A DNA stretch of 64,000 nt, taken from the NCBI GenBank assembly GCA_902381685.1, contig LR698958.1, positions 1,117,672 through 1,181,671 of the forward strand. The letters run 5' to 3'. This stretch comes from Lachnospiraceae bacterium. Lineage in GTDB: Bacteria > Bacillota > Clostridia > Lachnospirales > Lachnospiraceae. Below are positions 7,947 to 15,943 of this stretch, one piece after another. The notes under the pieces were generated by a model. It saw nothing but the letters and a program-made list of their open reading frames with translations. It was not told the origin of the DNA and searched no databases. A program made the position numbers and the translations under genes. Each line of letters opens with the position of its first letter. Positions within the stretch are counted from its first letter, which is position 1.

Positions 7947-9419
7947 TTATTTACATAATAATTTGAATTCATCTGCAACGTGCTGTACCTGTGTTCCGAT
8001 GATTACCTGTACGCTTGTTTTTCCAGGACGGATTACACCTGCAACACCTGCTGTTTTAATTTTCTTTTCGTTTACTAAAGTATTGTCTTTAACTTCAAGA
8101 CGAAGTCTTGTAATACAGTTATCAATAGAAGTAACGTTTTCTTTTCCGCCTAAACCTTCTAAGATGATTTTAGCAACTTCTGTAAAGTCATTGTTTGCTA
8201 AAACTGCTTTTGATTCTGCTTCCACATCATCATCGTCTTCTCTACCCGGAGTTTTTAAATCAAACTTTGTGATAGCAAAACGGAATACTACGTAGAAGAT
8301 AATGAATGCAGCAATACCTAAAGGAATGATCATCCATGTCTTCTGAGCAGCCGGTAATGAAGATGAGAAGAATAAGTCAGTTGCACCTGCTGAGAATGAA
8401 AATCCTGCACGGAATCCTAAAGCTGCAGTAACTGCTACGAAAATACCGTATAATAAAGCATATACTACATATAATGCCGGTGCCAAGAACATGAAACCAA
8501 ATTCGAATGGTTCTGTAACACCACAAAGGAATGCACAAACAGCTGCTGAAGCAACTAAACCGATTGCAACTTTTTTCTTGTTGTCTTTTGCTGTGTGAAT
8601 CATGGCTAAAGCAGCACCAGGAACACCAAACATCATACATGGGAAGAATCCTGACATGTACATACCTAAACTCCAAGAAACATCTGCTGATGTTTTTCCA
8701 GCCCAGAATGCCTGTAAATCACCAAGTCCGATTGTATCAAACCAGAATACGTTGTTCAATGCGTGATGTAAACCTGTTGGGATTAACAAACGGTTTAAGA
8801 ATGCGTAGATACCAGCACCTACTGCATCTAATTTCACGATTGATTCACCAATTGTAACAAGACCAGCAAAGATAATTGGCCATACGAATAACAATACTGC
8901 TGATGTCAAGATAGAAACAACACCTGCAACGATTGCTACGCTACGTTTTCCACTAAAGAATGCAAGCCATGAAGGTAATTTTGTTCCTTTGAACTTGTTG
9001 TAGCAAGTAGAACCAATAATACCGGAAATAATACCGATAAATGGGTTAGCAATTTTCTGGAATGCAAGTAAATATTTTGCATTTTCAGCAACTGATGGTC
9101 TGATAACTGTTACTACACCTTCTGAAAGAAGTGTTGTAATCATTAACCAAGATACCATAGCAGCAAGTCCTGCTGTACCATCATTATCGTCTGACATACC
9201 AACACCAACACCGATTGCAAACAGGATAGCCATGTTATCAATTAACGCTCCTCCTGCTTTAACAAGAAACATACCAATGATTTCTTTCATACCATTGATA
9301 TCACCACCCTGCATAGTTGCAGGACATAAAAAGTACCCGATACCCATAAGGATACCACAGATAGGTAAGCATGCTACTGGAAGCATTAATGCTTTACCAA
9401 GTTTTTGAAGATATTTCAT
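7947..9419 (-). CDS. ptsG: PTS EIIBC, glucose/N-acetylglucosamine family
   Basis: Membrane permease of the phosphotransferase system, importing and phosphorylating a hexose. The N-terminal IIC domain starts MKYLQKLGKALMLPVACLPI and has about ten hydrophobic segments, with the family motif GVTEPFEFGFMFLAP. The C-terminal IIB domain carries the phosphorylated cysteine in DNCITRLRLEV (about residue 430). The start was placed at 9419 because AAAGGAGG lies 8 bases upstream; an in-frame ATG at 9443 has no such site. EIIA is a separate upstream gene. Control by a GlcT-type antiterminator favours glucose, but GlcNAc cannot be excluded. Confidence 0.9.
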   Translation of the reverse strand: MKYLQKLGKALMLPVACLPICGILMGIGYFLCPATMQGGDINGMKEIIGMFLVKAGGALIDNMAILFAIGVGVGMSDDNDGTAGLAAMVSWLMITTLLSEGVVTVIRPSVAENAKYLLAFQKIANPFIGIISGIIGSTCYNKFKGTKLPSWLAFFSGKRSVAIVAGVVSILTSAVLLFVWPIIFAGLVTIGESIVKLDAVGAGIYAFLNRLLIPTGLHHALNNVFWFDTIGLGDLQAFWAGKTSADVSWSLGMYMSGFFPCMMFGVPGAALAMIHTAKDNKKKVAIGLVASAAVCAFLCGVTEPFEFGFMFLAPALYVVYALLYGIFVAVTAALGFRAGFSFSAGATDLFFSSSLPAAQKTWMIIPLGIAAFIIFYVVFRFAITKFDLKTPGREDDDDVEAESKAVLANNDFTEVAKIILEGLGGKENVTSIDNCITRLRLEVKDNTLVNEKKIKTAGVAGVIRPGKTSVQVIIGTQVQHVADEFKLLCK

Positions 9420-9500
9420 AACTCTTTCCTCCTTTTCTCTCATTTCTCATGATTATCTTCTCTTATATAAAACCTCGTATGACGAAGTTCAATACCTGTA

Positions 9501-9995
9501 CTATTTGATGATCGTCATCACTTCATCTTTCGTATTTACCGTTTTTCCTGTTGTAGTTTTGATTTCACTATAATCAGCAGTATTACAGATAATTACCGGA
9601 GACACTACTTCTAAACCTGCATTTTTGATTGCTTCAATGTCAAATTCCAATAATAAATCTCCCGCTTTTACCTTATCACCGGCTGCCACATGTTCTTTGA
9701 ACGGTTCACCTTTCAATGTAACCGTATCCAATCCTACATGAACAAGAATTTCAATTCCGCTCTCGGATTTCATTGAGATTGCATGTTTTGTATCAAAAAC
9801 CATTTCTATTGTTGCATCAATTGGAGCATATACTTTCCCAACAGACGGAACAATCGCAATACCTTTTCCTAAAATTTCTTCGCCAAAAGTAGGATCACTC
9901 ACTTTTGCAAGTTCGATTGCCTCTCCCTCGATTGGAGCATATAAAACTTCTCCTTTTTTACCAAATCCTAATTTCTCTTTTAATGAACCTAGCAT
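9501..9995 (-). CDS. crr: PTS EIIA, glucose family
   Basis: Cytoplasmic phosphocarrier passing phosphate from HPr to EIIB. The 164-aa protein has the two active-site histidines: His71 in FDTKHAIS and the phosphorylated His86 in EILVHVGLDTV. The N-terminal sequence VLYAPIEGEAIELAKVSDPTF is typical. It lies 16 bp after ptsI and upstream of the EIIBC gene. As a stand-alone EIIA it could also serve other permeases that lack an A domain. Confidence 0.92.
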   Translation of the reverse strand: MLGSLKEKLGFGKKGEVLYAPIEGEAIELAKVSDPTFGEEILGKGIAIVPSVGKVYAPIDATIEMVFDTKHAISMKSESGIEILVHVGLDTVTLKGEPFKEHVAAGDKVKAGDLLLEFDIEAIKNAGLEVVSPVIICNTADYSEIKTTTGKTVNTKDEVMTIIK

Positions 9996-10011
9996 TTCTT
10001 TCTCCTCTTCT

Positions 10012-11646
10012 TTACTTCATTTCCCGAATGATTTTTCTCAATTTCAAAATCATGGACGGAGCGACTGACAATTCATCTACTCCCATTTTAACAAATGTTT
10101 CCGTCAACTCTGTATCTGCACCGAGTTCCCCACAGATTCCTGTCCATTTACCCGCTTTATGCGAATTGTCTACAACCATCTGAATCATTTTCAGAACGGC
10201 TTTATGATGCGGATTGTAGAAAGAATCTAATTTTTCATTCTGACGGTCAATCGCAAGTGTATACTGAGTCAAATCATTTGTACCTATACTGAAGAAATCT
10301 ACCATCTCAGCCAGTTCATCGCTAATCATAACCGCCGCAGGAGTTTCTATCATCACGCCCTCCTCCACATCTTTATATGGAATATCGCATTCGTAAAGTT
10401 CTTTTTTTACTTCTGCCACAATTCGCTGAATCTTCTCCACTTCCTCCACAGATGTAATCATCGGATACATAATGGAAATATTGCCATATGTGGACGCTCT
10501 GAAAATTGCTCTTAATTGTGTTTTGAAGATTTCCGGCTGTGAAAGGCAGATACGGATTGCTCTGTAACCAAGTGCAGGATTTTCTTCTTCACCTAAGTCC
10601 AGATAGTCAGCCTGCTTATCAGCGCCAATATCCAATGTTCTGATAATCACTTTCTTGCCTGCCATATTCTGCGCAACCTGTTTGTATGCCTGGAACTGTT
10701 CTTCTTCGCTCGGAAGTTCATTGCGGCCTATATATAAGAATTCACTTCTAAATAAACCGATTCCTCCTGCATCATTTTCCAAAACATATCCCACATCGGA
10801 AGCACTTCCGATATTAGCGTAAATTTCAATTTTCTTTCCGCCAAGTGTTATGTTTTCTTTTCCCTTTAATTCTAAAAGTAATCTTGTTTTTTCTTCTTCT
10901 TCGGCAATTTTTGTTAAAGTGGCATTTCTCACTTCTTCTGTCGGCTCTAAAATCATCTCACCTTCAAAACCGTCTACAACCGCTTCCATGCCTGTCTTTA
11001 ACTCTTCTAAATTCATATCTACGCCAATCAGCGCCGGAATATTCATCATACGCGCTAAAATAGCCGTATGGGAATTTGTCGAACCATGTACCGTAACAAA
11101 AGCAAGTATTTTTTCTTTATCCATCTGCACGGTTTCACTTGGAGTTAAATCATCTGCAACTACAATTACAGGCTCATCAAAGTCCATATCATTTTCTTCG
11201 CCGCCGATAAGGTTTTGTACAAGTCTTTCTGAAATATCTTTAATGTCTGCCGCTCTTGCACGCATGTAATCATCGTCCATACTTGCAAACATCTCTGAAA
11301 AACTGTCTCCTGCGGAAGCAACCGCGTATTCAGCATTCACTTCCTGAGTGCGTATGATATTTTCAATTGCCTCGTTAAAATCCGCATCGTCCAACATCAT
11401 ATGATGCACTTCAAAAATCGCAGCGCTCGCCTCTCCCACTTCTTTTAAAGCCTTTTCATATAATTTCTGTAACTGGGCACAGGCAAGTTCTTTTGCCTGA
11501 CTCACTCTCGCGATTTCCCCTTCTACATCGTCTGCCTTTGTTCGTTTGACAACGTAGTCATTTTTCTTTAACACGGAAATCTTACCGAGAGCAATTCCTT
11601 TATAAACTGATTTTCCTTTTAAACATTCCATATTTCCTGTTTCCAT
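10012..11646 (-). CDS. ptsI: PTS enzyme I (phosphoenolpyruvate-protein phosphotransferase)
   Basis: Enzyme I takes phosphate from PEP and gives it to HPr. Domains in order: N-terminal HPr-binding helical region; the phosphohistidine domain with His193 in VHGSTNSHTAILARMM; the PEP-binding barrel with GIGLFRSEFLYIGR, MIETPAA, FFSIGTNDLTQY and the Cys-containing WTGICGELGAD. At 544 aa it is full length. The start is uncertain: ATG 11646 has GAGG only 2 bases away and a second ATG at 11631 also has weak spacing. It follows ptsH by 15 bp. Confidence 0.95.
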   Translation of the reverse strand: METGNMECLKGKSVYKGIALGKISVLKKNDYVVKRTKADDVEGEIARVSQAKELACAQLQKLYEKALKEVGEASAAIFEVHHMMLDDADFNEAIENIIRTQEVNAEYAVASAGDSFSEMFASMDDDYMRARAADIKDISERLVQNLIGGEENDMDFDEPVIVVADDLTPSETVQMDKEKILAFVTVHGSTNSHTAILARMMNIPALIGVDMNLEELKTGMEAVVDGFEGEMILEPTEEVRNATLTKIAEEEEKTRLLLELKGKENITLGGKKIEIYANIGSASDVGYVLENDAGGIGLFRSEFLYIGRNELPSEEEQFQAYKQVAQNMAGKKVIIRTLDIGADKQADYLDLGEEENPALGYRAIRICLSQPEIFKTQLRAIFRASTYGNISIMYPMITSVEEVEKIQRIVAEVKKELYECDIPYKDVEEGVMIETPAAVMISDELAEMVDFFSIGTNDLTQYTLAIDRQNEKLDSFYNPHHKAVLKMIQMVVDNSHKAGKWTGICGELGADTELTETFVKMGVDELSVAPSMILKLRKIIREMK

Positions 11647-11661
11647 CGCCTCTTGTAAATC

Positions 11662-11919
11662 TTATAAATTTGCTTCAAAAAATGCTTTCACACCTTCAAA
11701 TGCTGTATCTTCGTCTTCACCTTCTACAGAAACTTCCACAGTCTGTCCACATTTTACCGCCAATGACATAACTGCCATAAGTCTTGTTGCCTCTGCTGAT
11801 TTACCCTCTTTTGTAATTGTAATTACACTCGTATAGTTCTTTGCTTCTTTCGCAAGCATTCCTGCCGGTCTCGCATGAATTCCTAATTCATCTTTAATTG
11901 TGTACTCAAATTTTTTCAT
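11662..11919 (-). CDS. ptsH: Phosphocarrier protein HPr, lacking the Ser46 site
   Basis: 85-aa carrier between enzyme I and EIIA. His15 lies in the intact GIHARPAG motif. In Firmicutes, Ser46 (KSIMGVMSL in Bacillus) is phosphorylated by HPr kinase to drive CcpA-mediated catabolite control. Here the aligned stretch is ATRLMAVMSL, with Thr45 and Arg46 and no Ser at 46. The protein should therefore carry phosphate on His15 but not be regulated in the standard way, unless another HPr or Crh exists elsewhere. It lies between glcT and ptsI. Confidence 0.93.
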   Translation of the reverse strand: MKKFEYTIKDELGIHARPAGMLAKEAKNYTSVITITKEGKSAEATRLMAVMSLAVKCGQTVEVSVEGEDEDTAFEGVKAFFEANL

Positions 11920-11956
11920 TGTTCTTAACTCCTTTTTAACTCTTTTTGTATATCAT

Positions 11957-12775
11957 TTATGGAATAATGATCGTTTGAATATGTACCGCAAGAAAACCTT
12001 CTTCTTCTCTTATAACCGGCACTTCTAATTTTCTTTCCACTTCTCTGCATATGTGGCGTGCAATCATGCCTGCTTTTGCATAATTTTCCTCAACAAATTG
12101 ATTCAAATCTATATTGATTTTTTCTTTTGCCTTAGATCTTGCAATCATATAATACAGATGACTCATCAGCCTGATGCCGCCCAATGATTCACGGCTGATA
12201 TGCTGATCAAGCATCTTTTCTATATCCAACATACATTCATCAATAATTTGTGTAATCTTAAGTGTCTCTGACACTTCCGCATCAGACAATCCCGAGTGAA
12301 CGTGCAATGCAATAAATCCCGCCTCGTCATCTGTAATTCTGTAGCCCGTCATCTCTTCAATAATTTCACGGCTTTTTACAACCACTGTATACTCTTTCCC
12401 AAACAACGCTTTAATATCTGCAATAAAAGGATTTGGAAGATAAATATTCTCCTCTGCTCTCTTCGCTGCAAACGCAATATGATCCGCTAACGGAATCAAT
12501 ATATCCGGATTGATTGTTTTGAAAACGACTTGCGCTTCATCAATAACCCGTCCTGCCGCCTCTAAATATTTTGGTTCAATACCTTTCACAGCATTGATTA
12601 CCGAACGTTCATTTTCCCTGACTGCCAAAGTGTAGATTTTCGCATCTTTGATTGCAGTAAATGTATCGCCTGGTTTTTTTCCAAACCCAATCCCTTTTCC
12701 CACTAAGATTCTTTCACCCTCATCGTGTTTCGCAAGAAAGGCATTGTTATTCAACACTTTTATAATTTGATACAT
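11957..12775 (-). CDS. glcT: BglG/LicT-family transcription antiterminator, GlcT-like
   Basis: RNA-binding antiterminator of 272 aa controlled by PTS phosphorylation. The N-terminal CAT domain (about 1-55) reads KVLNNNAFLAKHDEGERILVGKGIGFGKK; two PTS regulation domains follow, with conserved histidines in IPLADHI and ALHVHSG (PRD1) and in LMSHLYYM and AVHIQT (PRD2). It is the first gene of the PTS operon, and its own leader contains a RAT element overlapping a terminator, so it should control itself and the whole operon. The RAT sequence resembles GlcT targets more than LicT targets. Confidence 0.92.
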   Translation of the reverse strand: MYQIIKVLNNNAFLAKHDEGERILVGKGIGFGKKPGDTFTAIKDAKIYTLAVRENERSVINAVKGIEPKYLEAAGRVIDEAQVVFKTINPDILIPLADHIAFAAKRAEENIYLPNPFIADIKALFGKEYTVVVKSREIIEEMTGYRITDDEAGFIALHVHSGLSDAEVSETLKITQIIDECMLDIEKMLDQHISRESLGGIRLMSHLYYMIARSKAKEKINIDLNQFVEENYAKAGMIARHICREVERKLEVPVIREEEGFLAVHIQTIIIP

Positions 12776-12800
12776 GAACCGAACTCCTTCACTTCTTCAA

Positions 12801-12873
12801 TTAAAAAAGACATAAACATATTCTAATAATCCAACCGCCACTATTATGCAATTGAACTACGGAATAGTTTATG
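12801..12873 (-). terminator. Conditional terminator in the glcT leader
   Basis: On the minus strand, CATAAAC (12867-12873) can pair with GTTTATG (12811-12817), enclosing a smaller TATT/AATA hairpin, and is followed directly by TCTTTTTTAA (12801-12810). The upstream arm is also the 3' end of the RAT element, so the two structures exclude each other. Confidence 0.7.
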
Positions 12874-12893
12874 CCTGCTTATCAGTAACACAC
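12867..12893 (-). promoter_or_regulatory. RAT (ribonucleic antiterminator) element
   Basis: Minus-strand GTGTTACTGATAAGCAGGCA followed by TAAAC. This matches the BglG/LicT family RAT layout and especially the GlcT form (GTGTTACTGAT...CAGGCAT). GlcT binding here would block the downstream terminator when sugar is available. Confidence 0.8.
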
Positions 12894-12923
12894 TATTATC
12901 TGCACTCTCGATTATCTTTTTTA

Positions 12924-12952
12924 ACTATATCATATTGTAACAATATAGGCAA
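12924..12952 (-). promoter_or_regulatory. Promoter of the glcT-ptsHI-EIIA-EIIBC operon
   Basis: TTGCCT (12947-12952), 17-bp spacer, TATAGT (12924-12929) on the minus strand. Predicted start near 12917, about 25 bases before the RAT element. Confidence 0.7.
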
Positions 12953-13014
12953 GTTGTATTTTTTACGAAAGCATCATCATTTTTTTGTCGAGATTGCACA
13001 AATAATATTTAATA

Positions 13015-13155
13015 TTATGAGTTTTGTTCTTCCTTTTTTTTGTTTTGCAAATTCTTTTTTTCTTCCTCGTTTTGTTTTTCTGAAAGTTTTTTCTTAAGCA
13101 TACAGTTTTCGTCCAGTTCATATACCGCATTTCCGTCAATAATCAGTTTTCTCAT
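13015..13155 (-). CDS. Small charged protein, 46 aa, unknown
   Basis: Short frame beginning MRKLIIDGNAVYELDENCML, followed by a Lys/Glu/Gln/Asn-rich tail predicted to be helical or disordered. AAAGGAGCGAAAAGAA gives a good ribosome-binding site 8 bases before the ATG. The ordered N-terminus followed by a charged tail looks like a genuine peptide. It is divergent from the Met-rich pair. No function is proposed; conservation should decide whether it is real. Confidence 0.6.
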   Translation of the reverse strand: MRKLIIDGNAVYELDENCMLKKKLSEKQNEEEKKNLQNKKKEEQNS

Positions 13156-13259
13156 TTCTTTTCGCTCCTTTCACTCTCCTGTTATTACTATATGAGCATT
13201 TCATATTTTTGATTTTTTATTCATATATATCTACAACGTTACATTTTTAAGGAGTGCTA

Positions 13260-13733
13260 ATGGACGAAACGATAACAGATAAAATGACGCCCTTTGACAG
13301 GATCATTTCATCGAAAGAATTGCAAATGATGAAATTAATCATTCCTTATACACCTCCGGCGAACCAACATATGCTGGCAGTCTATGTGAAATTTCTGGAA
13401 TTAAAGCGTACGATGACCATGTTTCGTCAGACTCATCAAAACATACATACTCAGACCTTTGAAAAAACCATCTCTTCCCCTCTGGATATTATTGACGAAA
13501 TTCGTCCCTATCTGTCCGAAGCGGAGAGAAATTCAATAGACTCTATTTTAAATGTATTTAATATGATGCAGATGCTCTCCACTATGGAGCAAATGTCTTC
13601 TGACGCGGGAACTTTCAATCCAATGGATATGGTAAAAGAGATGCTCACACCGGAACAGCAGAATATGTTTGAGATGTACAGTACGATGTTTCAGGAAAAT
13701 GAAGATAATCAAAATGAGGAAGGAGATTCTTAA
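13260..13733 (+). CDS. Unknown Met-rich protein, first of a pair
   Basis: 157-aa soluble, mostly helical protein not recognised. It begins MDETITDKMTPFDRIISSKE and has 19 or so methionines, many in the segments FNMMQMLSTMEQM and MDMVKEMLTPEQQNMFEMYS; the C-terminus is acidic. The start is ATG 13260, 5 bases after AAGGAG; an upstream GTG lies within that site. Its stop is 1 base before the next gene's ATG, so the two are translationally coupled and probably work together. No membrane segment or signal peptide is visible. Confidence 0.75.
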   Translation: MDETITDKMTPFDRIISSKELQMMKLIIPYTPPANQHMLAVYVKFLELKRTMTMFRQTHQNIHTQTFEKTISSPLDIIDEIRPYLSEAERNSIDSILNVFNMMQMLSTMEQMSSDAGTFNPMDMVKEMLTPEQQNMFEMYSTMFQENEDNQNEEGDS

Positions 13734-13734
13734 T

Positions 13735-14013
13735 ATGGAAGATTGGCTGAACCGCCCGGAATTGAAACAAATCGATCCCGTCAAATTAGAATTAATGAAA
13801 ACAGTTATTACAAAAACAAAAGGAAAATCAGGAAATGATTTAGCCCCTATTTTGCTTTCATTGATTATGACTGCAAATAAAAAGGGAATACGTTTCTCCA
13901 CTGATGAAATTACTTTTATTATGGATTTAATGAAAGAGGGAAAAACTTCCGATGAACAGGCTCGCATCGACAAAACAGCACAAATGATTCAATCGGCACT
14001 AAAGAAAAAATAA
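13735..14013 (+). CDS. Unknown small helical protein, second of a pair
   Basis: 92-aa basic protein starting MEDWLNRPELKQIDPVKLEL, with a core LAPILLSLIMTANKKGIRFS and a lysine-rich C-terminus. The start follows GAAGGAGATTCTTAAT, which overlaps the end of the upstream gene. It is not recognised. The pairing of an acidic Met-rich partner with this basic one suggests they may bind each other. truA follows 66 bp downstream from its own promoter. Confidence 0.75.
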   Translation: MEDWLNRPELKQIDPVKLELMKTVITKTKGKSGNDLAPILLSLIMTANKKGIRFSTDEITFIMDLMKEGKTSDEQARIDKTAQMIQSALKKK

Positions 14014-14015
14014 AA

Positions 14016-14045
14016 TCGACATTTCTTATAAAAATCTGTTATACT
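14016..14045 (+). promoter_or_regulatory. Promoter of truA
   Basis: TCGACA (14016-14021), 18-bp spacer, TATACT (14040-14045). AAAGGAG precedes the truA ATG. Confidence 0.6.
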
Positions 14046-14079
14046 GAAACAAATTCAATGTACAAAGGAGTTCTTTACA

Positions 14080-14826
14080 ATGAGAAATATAAAATTAACA
14101 CTTGAATATGATGGAAGCCGCTACCAGGGCTGGCAGAGACTTGGCAAAAATGAGTCTTCCAATACGATTGCGAATAAAATCATAGAAGTAATTAAAAAAA
14201 TGACAAACGAAGACGTGGAACTTTTCTGCGGTGCAAGAACTGAAGTCGGTGTACACGCATACGCGCAAATTGTCAACTTCAAGACAACTTCCGACATGAA
14301 ACTTGGGGAAATCAAACAGTATTTAAACCGCTATCTTCCGATGGACATTGCCGTTACCGATATTGAGGAAAAACCGGAGCGTTTTCATGCTTCTTTAAAC
14401 GCCACATCAAAGATTTATATGTACCGCATGGCAATCGGAGAAGTACCGAGTGTTTTTGAACGCAAATATACTTATTATGTTTTCAAAAAACCTGATGTCG
14501 ATGTCATGAAACAGGCCGCCCTTCTTCTTGTCGGTAAACATGATTTCAAAAATTTTTCCACAGTAAAGAAAAGCAAATCGACTGTCAAAGAAATATACGA
14601 CATCGATATTTATACTGATGATGAGGAAATTCAAATCACATTACATGCCAACGATTTTCTGCACAACATGGCTCGTATGGTTATCGGCACTTTAATTGAC
14701 ATTGGACTTGGAAACCGCAAAAAAGAAGAGATAGAGGATATTTTTAACCCGGAATCTTCCGTGCAGGCAAGTTCACCGTGTGACGCAAAAGGTTTGTATT
14801 TGCAGGAAGTATTGTACGAGAGATAA
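14080..14826 (+). CDS. truA: TruA-family tRNA pseudouridine synthase with Glu at the catalytic position
   Basis: TruA makes pseudouridine at tRNA positions 38-40. The 248-aa protein matches the fold: KLTLEYDGSRYQGWQR, LNATSKIYMYRM, HDFKNFST and DFLHNMARMVIGTLIDIG. The usual GRTDAGVHA motif is CGARTEVGVHA here: codon GAA gives Glu55 where every active pseudouridine synthase has the nucleophilic Asp. The neighbouring Arg53 and His59 are kept. Either this paralogue is catalytically weak or dead and has another RNA-binding role, or Glu can replace Asp here. A second, canonical TruA would be expected elsewhere (usually beside rplQ). Confidence 0.85.
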   Translation: MRNIKLTLEYDGSRYQGWQRLGKNESSNTIANKIIEVIKKMTNEDVELFCGARTEVGVHAYAQIVNFKTTSDMKLGEIKQYLNRYLPMDIAVTDIEEKPERFHASLNATSKIYMYRMAIGEVPSVFERKYTYYVFKKPDVDVMKQAALLLVGKHDFKNFSTVKKSKSTVKEIYDIDIYTDDEEIQITLHANDFLHNMARMVIGTLIDIGLGNRKKEEIEDIFNPESSVQASSPCDAKGLYLQEVLYER

Positions 14827-14834
14827 GTTAAAAA

Positions 14835-14858
14835 GGGAATGCGACTCACCGCATTCCC
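14835..14858. terminator. Terminator between truA and the patatin gene
   Basis: GGGAATGCG / CGCATTCCC with a 6-base loop. A run of T follows on the minus strand (CCCTTTTTAAC), which suits the convergent patatin-like gene best; it may also serve truA. Confidence 0.8.
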
Positions 14859-14876
14859 CTTCCATAGTTATCCGCT

Positions 14877-15731
14877 CTATCCAAGATATTCTGTCAACTC
14901 ATCATATCTTCTTTCCATTTCCTCATGGCCATGTCTGTAAAATTCTTCTAATTTTTCCATATTTCTTTCCAATCTGGAAATCATTGCAACTTCCGGACGA
15001 ATCACAAATATTTTTCCTTCTTCTTCCAACTGCTCAATCTTATCCAGTGTCCGATTATATATTACAGGACGTTTTATCAGCGTTTTTACAAGTTCGGGAT
15101 ATTTTTTGTAGGCTGACTCATACAGTTTCCTCTTCGCTTTTGTGACGAATTTCTTTCTGTAACCTTTATTTTTCGTCAGGACAATGACCATTTTTTTATT
15201 GCCATACTTCATCGCTCTTCTTATTGGAATGGAATCCGATAATCCACCGTCCAAATATGGAATTCCATCTATATTGACAATCGGCGAAATCAGAGGCATG
15301 CTGCTGGAAGCGCGGCAGATTTTCATCAACTGCTCCTTACTTTCTCTCGAATCCATATATTCCGCTTTTCCCGTAAGGCAGTTAGTTGTTACCCATTCCG
15401 TATATATATCCGAGTTAAAATAAGTATCATAGTCAAAAGGAAAAATCTCATTTGGAAATTTATCAAAAATCATATCCATATTAAGCAGGCTTTTTTCTTT
15501 AATAAACTTCCGTATTCCCATGTAATAATCGTACTCGTCTTCCTGATGTATCATGCACTTTTTCGTTCTCTCAATTTGTCGGGAAACATAGTTTACTCCA
15601 TTACAAGTCCCCGCAGAAACACCTACGACATGGGAGAAATACAAATCCTTTTCCATGAGGTAGTCCAACACTCCTGATGTAAACACTCCCCTTACTGCTC
15701 CGCCTTCCAAAATCAAAGTTCCTTTTTTCAT
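14877..15731 (-). CDS. Patatin-like phospholipase family protein
   Basis: Serine acyl hydrolase with a Ser-Asp dyad, 284 aa. The oxyanion loop is EGGAVRGVFTSG (residues 9-20), the nucleophile Ser39 lies in GVSAGTCNG, and the dyad Asp in YLDGGLSDSIP (about residue 160). No signal peptide or membrane segment is present, so it is probably cytoplasmic or membrane-peripheral. Bacterial relatives of this RssA/YqhO type have unknown substrates. It has no operon partners. Confidence 0.88.
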   Translation of the reverse strand: MKKGTLILEGGAVRGVFTSGVLDYLMEKDLYFSHVVGVSAGTCNGVNYVSRQIERTKKCMIHQEDEYDYYMGIRKFIKEKSLLNMDMIFDKFPNEIFPFDYDTYFNSDIYTEWVTTNCLTGKAEYMDSRESKEQLMKICRASSSMPLISPIVNIDGIPYLDGGLSDSIPIRRAMKYGNKKMVIVLTKNKGYRKKFVTKAKRKLYESAYKKYPELVKTLIKRPVIYNRTLDKIEQLEEEGKIFVIRPEVAMISRLERNMEKLEEFYRHGHEEMERRYDELTEYLG

Positions 15732-15857
15732 CTATATCACTCCCCATTTTTTTATTTTTCTAAATTATATACCCATTTTTCTTTCGTGCAAACATATTTT
15801 TCAAATTTTACTTTATTTTTAGAATTATAGTTTTTCTCATCAAAACTTTTGTAAACC

Positions 15858-15886
15858 TTGCCATTTTACTGCTCTCATGCTAAGAT
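15858..15886 (+). promoter_or_regulatory. Promoter of the ABC-F gene
   Basis: TTGCCA (15858-15863), 17-bp spacer, TAAGAT (15881-15886), followed by an AT-rich leader of about 50 bases and AAAGGAG. Confidence 0.65.
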
Positions 15887-15943
15887 AAGCGTTGGAATAA
15901 TTATTATTAGGAAACAATATTTTAAAATAAAGGAGAGTCCATT

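Noticed and set aside
12846-13097. An 83-codon plus-strand frame in the glcT leader
   Set aside because: It runs through the RAT element, the PTS promoter and the opposite 46-aa frame, has no ribosome-binding site and a low-complexity Phe-rich composition.
14877-15731. Patatin-like protein as an exported toxin or effector
   Set aside because: No signal peptide or secretion-system genes; the compact form matches housekeeping RssA-type proteins.
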